In this document: positions 55,706 through 64,000 of the stretch, one piece after another | Layout of the letters: each line of letters begins with the position of its first letter | Position numbering within the stretch: the stretch's first letter is position 1 | Assembly: GCA_902729315.2 (NCBI GenBank) | Contig: LR746269.1 | Coordinates: 2,898,501 to 2,962,500 of the forward strand | Source of the DNA: Spirodela intermedia | Taxonomy: Eukaryota > Streptophyta > Magnoliopsida > Alismatales > Araceae | Length of the DNA stretch: 64,000 bases | Direction of reading: 5' to 3' | Translations under genes and position numbers: made by a program | Notes under the pieces: model-generated | What the model saw: only the letters and a program-made list of their open reading frames with translations | The model's database searches: none | Told to the model about the DNA's origin: nothing

Positions 55706-56119
55706 GAGGAAGGCGAAGCTCCATTCTTCTTCTCCACTGTACCTCCCCCCACCCTCTCTTTTCCCTGCAGCGGACAGTTTTTTTAGCAGTCGCCGCTGCA
55801 GAACCTGTCCTCCACCTTCATTCGCTGTTCTCAGTTCTTCGTCCTCCTGAATCAAGAACTCTGTAAGTCAACGCCATTAGACAAAAAGAAGAACAGTTCA
55901 ATATTCTAATCCGCAGCCGCGGAGCTTCTGCCGGGGGATCATCTTTTATTTCTGCAGGGCCGGGCGGCTGTGTCATACACATTCGAGAGCCCCGGTAATG
56001 GCGGAGGATCTGGCCCACCTGCTCTGCGGTGATTAATCCGGCTGTTTCCATGCTTAGGATCTGCAGAGAACTGGTCTTCCTTGGCAAGAGTTATTGCCGC
56101 CGCCTTCGAAGATATTCCT

Positions 56120-59100
56120 TCAGAGGATGAGAAGGTCGGAGACGATCTCGTTGACAAGGATCCGTAGGAGGTCATCCTCTAAGTCAACGCCCCATTCGAA
56201 GGCCTCGAACTGGAAGTCGGCCCATCTCCCGTTGACGTCGCTGGCTTCCTCCTCGATCATCTCCTCCAAGGTCCTCCCCCGCCGGGGGCCTCCGCAGGCC
56301 CTGATCTTGTCGCAGAGCTCCCGCCTGAGCTCGCGCCCGCAGAGAGAGGGCAGCTTCAGCCATGCCCTAAATCCCGCTCCGCAAAACTGGGCGTACTTCA
56401 CGTCCAGGTGCTCGATCATGCAGTCGAAGAGGAGCCTTCTGAGCCGTGGTTCTTCCGCAGTGGTTTCTAGGGTTTCCAGGAGGAGGGGGACGATGGGTGA
56501 AGCGCCCCGGAAGATGAGCTCCGCGTTCGAGATGACCTCCCAGATGTAGCCGTTCCAGCTTCCAGCTCCAGGAACCTTAATTTCGCTGGGCCTTCTGAAG
56601 GTGGTAGTTGACTTTCCCGAATCAGAGAGATCGGTGTCGAGGTCCCACGAGGGCGATTCGTCGATCGAACTAGCTGTGATCGCAACCTGGGCCCGACGGT
56701 TTGGGATCAAATGATATTTCGGATGAGCATCTGCAAATAAAAATTTAACAAATAAAAAACTCGTTGTCGGACCCACATATTTCTGAAAATAAAATTCTAC
56801 ACCACTCGAACGATCCGAAAGATGCAGGCACTAAAATAATTGGGGGATTCTGTAGATCCTGCAGAGGTATTGAACAAGATGCGCATCAATCTGGCAGAAA
56901 TAAACTCTCGGATAATTATATTGGGAATCGAACCTAGTGCGGATCAGGGGTTAATACTCTTAACACAGTCTCCACACTTTTGGGCAAAAGTCAACCCCAT
57001 CATGGTTATAGACAAAGAGATCTATTTTGAGGTCAATATTCGTTTCATGCAATATATTGAACAAAAGGTCAGCTGGTCTGAGTTTTTATTACCCGAGCTG
57101 CTGTTGAAACTCTCGGATAAGCAGCTGTCATTAAGGAACGAAGCTTCAAGGATGGACATGGGGCTGCGCTGCTCATAGCCACCACTACCATGCCGAGGCC
57201 TGGCGGAGACTGCCGACAACATCACCTCGTCCTGAAGATCACAGAATGAGCACAGCCGCGTTGACATTAATCCCCTATGGCTGGGAGATCGAGCGAGAAG
57301 TCATTCATTGGAACAAGAAACTGTGAAATCAAGCGATTCTCTCCTCGAGCTGATGATCGATAATCTGATCATGTTGCCAATATTTTAGGGCTTATATGGT
57401 TCAACTGACCTGAAATCTTGGGATGGCGACGAGTTTCGGCCTCTTGGGAAAGCCCTTGTTGCTAGCACAACATGGCCCTCGCAGATCGAGCGAGAGGTTG
57501 CCTTCTGTCTTCGGAGGCGGCGGCCGTGCGGCGACTGATAGGGCAGAGATCAGTTCCTCGAGGACGGCAGCGGCTGACCTTGCCGACTGAACGTCGTCTG
57601 TTGATGCCGACAGATCAGGCCCTGAACAGGTGAACTCCCGGATCTTCTGCCCGAGAAGAACACTCAAGGCGTCGATCCTCTGATCCAACAATCTTTTAGA
57701 GACAGAATTTCCGTCCCTCGACTCCGTCCCCGATGATTCAGGGAGGGAATCAGCGTCTCCACCGCGCTCAGCACCGTTCCTCCTCACCAAAAGGACGCCG
57801 CCGCCGTTCCTGCCGCTGCCGAGACCCTGTAATTCTCCTCTGGAAGAATTTCCATAGATAGATCGGGGACTTGTTGCGTTGGGCACTTTCCTGTCAGGCA
57901 AGTCACTGGTAGCGGCCTTCCTCTTAGAGAAAGAAGAATGGAGGAGATCAAGCTTGGCGCCATTATTGGTGTTTCCAGCTCTGCTTTTGCCGACCCCCCG
58001 GATTTCTAGTCTCTGGATGTCCATCGCCTTGGAAGGCCTTGTCATCGGGTGGCTGGGGCTTCGCGGGGCACTCAAACGCATGGGCTCGGTGAAGGAAGAC
58101 GGCTGCCCCCTTCTTTCCCACTCCCTGGTACCAGGCCTTGGCGGAGGAAACGCCTCTTCTCTGACCTGGGGGATCTCTCTCTGCCTCAGACTGTCTTTCT
58201 TGGGAGAAAAAGATGAAGCAAAATGATGAGATCTGGTCTGCCCGCTGGGCTTTGCTTCAACAGGGGCGGGCGGAGCTCGTTTTCTCTCACTTGAGAAGTG
58301 CGGCGGGGCTGGTACGGTCTCATGAAACCCACTGTGAGGAGAGAAGCTGCTAAGGTCAGAGAAAGAATAGGATGACGAAGAGGAAGACGGCTCGTACTCT
58401 GCCATCGCCGCGGACTCGCCGGCTTCCCTCCTCACTTCTGGGACTTCCACCAAGCTTCCACAGTTATGGCAAGGGCTGACAAATGTGGCACTGACATTGG
58501 GGCTCTCCTCCGTCGGCGGCGAAGAGTTCCTCAGAGCGTATCTAGTGCGATTCCTGGCTTGCAAACCAGGCTCCAGGATTCTAGAGGCGGCCTCCATTAG
58601 CCTGGCGGAGCTCCTCCTCCCTGCTAGTCTGGGGCTTTTAACAGGGGAAGCCAGCCTCTTGTTCGGCTTCCTTGAACGGGTGATCATGCTCCTGTTGAAC
58701 GCCAGCGCCTCTGAGCAGCTCCGGGCAGCAGACACCGGACGCCCGTCAAAAAACCCCGTCTTCCGCGGTTTCTGGGGGCCGAGCTCGGGCTTTGCACGGT
58801 CGCCGGAGTCGGAGCAGACGGCGGCGCCGGAGCGGTCAACGTTAGAGGCGTCCGAGAAGGAAACATCATCGACGGCCTTCCTCGGCTTGCCATTGCGCGA
58901 GGTAGCGGGCATGGACTCGAGGCCCATCAGCCGCGCCACCAGTCCTGGGGAGCTCGTCGGCTTCTCTCTCTCAGAATTGGAAACAGAGGACCGGATGCCA
59001 TTGTCGGCCTTGACCATCTTCCCATTAGGAAACCCTCCCGTGTTCTCGTCCGCAATCTACCTCCAAAGATAACAGTAAAAGGTCAGAAGAAGAAGATGAT

Positions 59101-59469
59101 GAGGGATGGGCTTGATGGGGACTGTACCATTTGTGGCTTTGTTACAGGAGTCCTCTCTTCGCCGGAGGCCTTGGAGATACTCTTGGACGCGCGGTCTGAA
59201 CAAATTGAGTATGAGTGATGAGCGAAATCACTCTCCTAAATTATGATTGGGAGGTCCGGGAGTGTACCTCGGGGAAGGAGCTTCCTGGAGAAGAACCTCT
59301 TCTTGGCAAGACGCCGGTTCCAGTCGAAGAACTGGAATAAGACACCGACACACCCGCCTGGCCTGTGTGCCGGCCTCTTGTCCGGCACAATCGCCAGACT
59401 ATCGTTCGATCCTGACGCCGCCGTGGACGGCGGCGCGACTACCGCCATATTTACCGACGCCGTCTCCAT
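56120..59469 (-). CDS. TRM-type protein with VARLMGL and DUF4378 domains (five exons)
   Basis: Exons on minus: 59469-59268, 59195-59128, 59056-57410, 57231-57093, 56730-56120. Phases join cleanly into 888 residues. The N-terminus has the family block PGGCVGVLFQFFDWNRRLAK then KKRFFSRKLLPR (about 35-66). Exon 3 carries VARLMGLESMP (130-140, DUF3741/VARLMGL). A long Ser/Arg-rich disordered middle holds PFPP-like and basic runs. Exon 4 has SPMSILEASFLNDSC, a conserved M3-like motif. Exon 5 has the DUF4378 domain (about 745-885): WEVISNAELIFRG, LFDCMIEHLDVKYA, WADFQFEAFEWGVDLEDDLL. The TON1-recruiting-motif/LONGIFOLIA group links to the TTP complex and to cortical microtubules, shaping division plane and organ length. 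Exact TRM number is not assignable here. The start ATG at 59469 is the first in frame. Confidence 0.9.
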
Positions 59470-60859
59470 ACAGCTCGGAGTAGTCTAGCCCCAGAGAGCG
59501 CAATGCAGATTCACCACTGCCTACAACGACCCCGCCTGAACAACTGATCTGAGGAAATGAGGCCGATGTTCGGGAAATAGCTCAGAGCTGAGAAGGTCAC
59601 ATCCGCTTCATCCCTAGGGCTCTGATTTCGTGCCGCGAACATCAATTCTCCTTCACAGGGAGTACTTCGCTACACATTCGCCAGCACGTTCAAGCCGTCG
59701 AACCTGAAGGTCTCCGCCGAGGGAATAGCCATGACATCCGAGTGCCCCATCCGGTTGCCGAACAGCAAAAGGAGAAGATCATTGTCGCCGCGGGGGCGGC
59801 AGGAGGGCCCAAAACGCCGAAATCCGATTTCGCGAAAGGAGACTCTCTCGTTCCATATTCTTCTCCATTGTGTCTCCTCTCTCCGAGGCCGCCATATCCT
59901 CTTTCCACCTCTTCTCCCCTCTCCCCTCTCTCCTGTCTACAGCTCTCTGCCAACAGAGGCTACGCTGCAGCAACAGCAGCAGCAGCAGCGCCAGCAGCGC
60001 CAGCAGCGCCAGCAGCAGCAGCGCGGCGCGGGGGGGAGGAAGGAGGAAGAGGCCAAGCCCTGAGGGGCGCCATTGGAGCAGATCTGGTGTCTCGGCCTGT
60101 GCGCCCTCCCCCACATCGTCCTGCTCCTCGTCCACTGGCTCCGTCCTTCTCTCTCCCTCTGCGTCCGACAACGACCACTCGAGGCGGCTGCTCAGCTTCC
60201 CCGTCCCACATAAGTCAAAAACCTGTAATCCAAACTTGTATGGCATATGATAAAAAATAAAAAAAAACGAAATTTTTCCTCCAAAGTTTGAATAATTACA
60301 CATTTGTCCTCACAATGAAAGGGAATTCGCAGGCTGTACGGGAACCTTCGCCGTTCGATGACCGAGCGCAGAAGGTAGATGTATAAGGGAATAAAGATAT
60401 GAGATGTTTTCAAAATACAATTCTCTATCAGGGGTTTTCCTAAATTTGCAATCCGAAGGACCGTTTCGGCCGGTAGCGGCGTCCCGCCTTACCCGGGAGA
60501 ACTTTGTCGGCTCTCACGTGGTACACGTCGACCACTCCCGATGGGGTGAAAATCATACACGTGCGAAAAAGCAGAGGTTCATCCGGCCTCTGTGATTCCG
60601 TTGTGGCACGTGCTAGAGCGATTTAATAAACGGGATTCTCATTTATTAAATCGCGCTTAATTAATTCGCACTTCTACAGCGGGCGGCGTCCAGGGCGGAG
60701 ACGAAGGCGGCAGCTTCATCGTTTGACGTGCCATATCCAGATTGGTCAGCAGTGCGAAGTCGACAACGCTGGCGGGTCACTACAACCTGTCTGTTCGTCA
60801 GGGGAATATTTCTGCAACTATGGAAGATCTACTCCTTTAAGCACAACACGTAGCTTTCA

Positions 60860-60860
<1 letters not shown>
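59470..60860. other. Upstream region of the TRM gene, low-complexity
   Basis: Probably 5' UTR and promoter of the minus-strand TRM gene. It contains a (CAG/CGCCAG)n run at 59968-60025 that opens long Ser/Gln/Ala frames on both strands, and CT-rich patches. None of these frames has a family match, so no gene is called. Confidence 0.45.
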
Positions 60861-62065
<1,205 letters not shown>

Positions 62066-62801
62066 GGCTAGTGGGGACGAGGACGAACAGGCCTTCGGAG
62101 TGTGAATGGAGCTGAGGAAATAGTAGCAGCAGCCTTGCAGTGGACTGGAGTCTCCCTCATCCTCGGCTCCGATCGTACGAAGCCCACCAGCCCGGACTTA
62201 CAGTTACCCACGACCGCAGGCTGGGCAGATATCCAGTCCATCACAGAACCGCACCTAAACAGAGGCAGATACATAGCGAGCGAGCGAAAGAGAGAGAGAG
62301 AGACGGAGAAAGGGAGCGGGCTTGCTGATGAGAGATTGAGGGCGGCCGGAAGAGAGAGTGAAAGAGAGAGAGAAAGCGAGATGGACATGCACTTCCGACA
62401 AGGTGGGGCGGGTATGTCTTTCGACAGTAGTTCTCTGAGAAAGAGTTCTTTCTTCTTCTATAAATTTCATGAAGAAGAGTTGACCAAGGATATCAACCCC
62501 GTGCTGGTAGGAAAATTCGTTGTTGGGCGCCCCCAACAAGCTATTAAAAACAAATTAATAATGATAAGTTTTTCGACTGATCCAAGTCAAATAATTAAAA
62601 GGAGATGCCTTGCCATTAAACGCAAACGCGGATCTTCCCTGGATTCTGAGCATCGAGAAATGAGAATTTATTAAAGCTCCGATAGTTTGCTGAACAAGAA
62701 CTGTTAACTTTTTGTTATAACAACGGCGATCCGAGGCCATGTACCGTGCGAAATGACAGAACTTGATAGCAGTTTCTCCCGCTCGCTGGTCGGAGCAGAC
62801 G
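62066..62801. other. Putative promoter region of the thioesterase gene
   Basis: No recognisable coding sequence. GA-rich patches lie at 62280-62380. The DNA becomes complex near 62700. A transcription start could not be placed. Confidence 0.35.
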
Positions 62802-63404
62802 ATGGCTACAGCACTGCGAAGCCCGGTGGCCAGGGGCCATTGCCGCTCTCTGGTTCCCTCTTTTGGCGACAGATCGGGGAGCTCAATCTCCTCCCTGGTT
62901 TGCTCTTCTTGTGTGCTCAAGAGGAGTTTTTCGCTGCGGATTCGCGCGCCAGCACCGTCCCGCTGGCGTTCCATGAACACTCCCGTTGCAGGGCTGTTCG
63001 AGCTGCCCGGAGGAAAAAGGTAATCGCCGGACTATCTCTTGATTCTTGCTCTGCCGGAAAAAGAAACCTCTCGCCAGTGAGTGAATAGCTACTTCTTCCA
63101 TCAGATTTAAAAAACCAATTTCCAATTTTTCCACTACAAGTTTGACATCGCGCGATCTGAATCTAGTTCCGGGGAATCACCATGCCTATTGATCAGGGCT
63201 AGATCCACGTTCGGTTCTTCGTTTGGATAATTCGCGCTGTTTTCTTGGGTCTGGATTCATTACATTATGGTTTGAAATCCCTCGCTTGTTCCGATGATGC
63301 AAGGATGAGCGAAGTCTTTGAGGTTGAGCTCAAGGTCCGGGATTACGAGCTCGATCGACATGGGGTGGTCAACGATGCCGTGTACGCGAGCTACTGCCAG
63401 CACG
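62802..63404 (+). CDS. Acyl-lipid (acyl-ACP) thioesterase, first two exons; gene continues beyond the window
   Basis: Exon 1 (62802-63019, 218 nt) and exon 2 (63304-63404) join in phase (AG/G gives Arg). Exon 1 encodes [18 protein letters not shown]... a Ser/Arg-rich, acid-poor plastid transit peptide of about 60 residues. Exon 2 starts the hotdog domain: [20 protein letters not shown] then [14 protein letters not shown]. This is the opening of plant ALT proteins (4HBT-type single-hotdog thioesterases), which release medium-chain and beta-keto fatty acids from acyl-ACP in plastids. The Asp in RDYELD and the N-x-x-Y of the second motif are at the usual catalytic-loop places. The donor after CAC-G/GTAGGC at 63405 looks good. 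Later exons lie past 64000 or were not seen in 63405-64000. The start is the first ATG in frame with a transit peptide. Confidence 0.85.
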
Positions 63405-64000
63405 GTAGGCGCTTCCGAAGTCAACGCCTTAATTTTTTTTATTATCATCAAATGATTTTCTCATGGAAAAATATGCGCCACTGTCGGGTGATCTTGATCT
63501 CCAGTGACGAAATTTTAGAGGAAACACAATTTCTTCTCTGTAATTTTCACCCGCAGTCGCTTGAATGCCCGAAATAGAATTCTGCAATGATTTCCTCGGA
63601 GTGATTTTGTGGTATTCCTATTTTGTCCTAAATTGCTTGTCCCCCTTACTATATTATCTGCATGTGAGTCAACTTCGAGTAGACTCACTTCTTGCTATGA
63701 ATAATACAAGAGAAGAACCTGCAAGAAAATCGGTCAAATATTGCTATGTATCATAACCAAGGATGAAGATGATAGTAAAAAAAAATTAGTACTATAAACG
63801 TAACGTTTTGCCCTTGTTTACACTTTTTAAATTTGAGATTTGTTCTATCTAGATGGGCATTTCTCATATCAAGTGAGTTGCATCACTTCCTCTAAAGAAG
63901 TGACTAGTGAAAACTGGCAAGAACAAGAATGTAAGGGATTTTTTCATATGTTTGGGACGTGATCTTGTAAGCATGAAATTATTATTTCATCTTACCGGCT
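63405..64000 (+). other. Intron of the thioesterase gene (to window edge)
   Basis: AT-rich with no further hotdog-domain text in any frame. Consistent with a long second intron that continues past the window. Confidence 0.5.

Noticed and set aside
56094-59072. Plus-strand frames inside the TRM gene
   Set aside because: Complementary shadows of the long GC-rich minus-strand exons. The minus strand carries the recognisable family motifs and clean splice phases.
59690-60303. Ser/Gln/Ala-rich frames upstream of the TRM gene
   Set aside because: Driven by a CAG/CGCCAG run. No conserved motif, and better explained as 5' UTR or promoter of the minus-strand gene.
62102-62674. 190-codon plus frame
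   Set aside because: Includes GA-rich simple sequence and no domain. It lies in the likely promoter of the thioesterase gene.

Overview
The window is nuclear DNA of a flowering plant. The genes have GT-AG introns and plant-specific families are present: type-2 non-specific lipid transfer proteins, a TRM/DUF4378 protein, a DUF761 protein and an acyl-lipid thioesterase. Decayed Ty1/copia retroelements lie in AT-rich DNA between genes. GC-rich first exons beside AT-rich intergenic DNA would fit a monocot or an early-diverging angiosperm, but the species cannot be named from sequence alone.

Left edge (1-5.3 kb): AT-rich DNA with a 360-bp duplication, then a six-exon gene on + for an enolase-superfamily L-Ala-D/L-Glu-type epimerase (2028-4485). 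Its second intron carries repeated copies of its own 3' splice-acceptor sequence, and the donor of that intron is non-canonical if the conserved protein is made.

5.3-48.4 kb: a degenerate tandem array of about seven 2-4 kb units, each built around a small secreted nsLTP2 gene. Five copies are intact (7636, 11532, 40350, 45081, 47838). Two are reduced by internal deletions (36712, 43120). Three further scraps lie at about 9.5, 13.1 and 20.8 kb. Each unit has a TATA-like box about 230 bp before the LTP start, an upstream ORF starting MNPP in the putative leader, the LTP and a (CT)n tract. Units 1 and 2 are separated from units 3-7 by 21 kb of other DNA. That DNA holds an inverted copy of the unit end (20.66-21.48 kb), copia remnants in both orientations, a polygalacturonase-like fragment, a captured first exon of a mitochondrial-ribosome-like protein, and a small membrane-peptide ORF with a TATA box (33533-33811).

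48.4-55 kb: a GC-rich minisatellite with a 34-bp unit, then AT-rich DNA holding an internally deleted copia element on the minus strand.

55-64 kb: a gene-rich right end. It has a DUF761 protein (+), a five-exon 888-residue TRM-type protein (-), a CT/GA-rich block of long microsatellites, and the first two exons of a plastid acyl-lipid thioesterase gene (+) that runs off the right edge.

The genes do not form a pathway. The most distinctive feature is the LTP array with its recurrent upstream ORF and the other conserved, unexplained blocks within its unit. Exon borders were read by eye from splice consensus and reading phase. No tRNA, rRNA or CRISPR array was seen.
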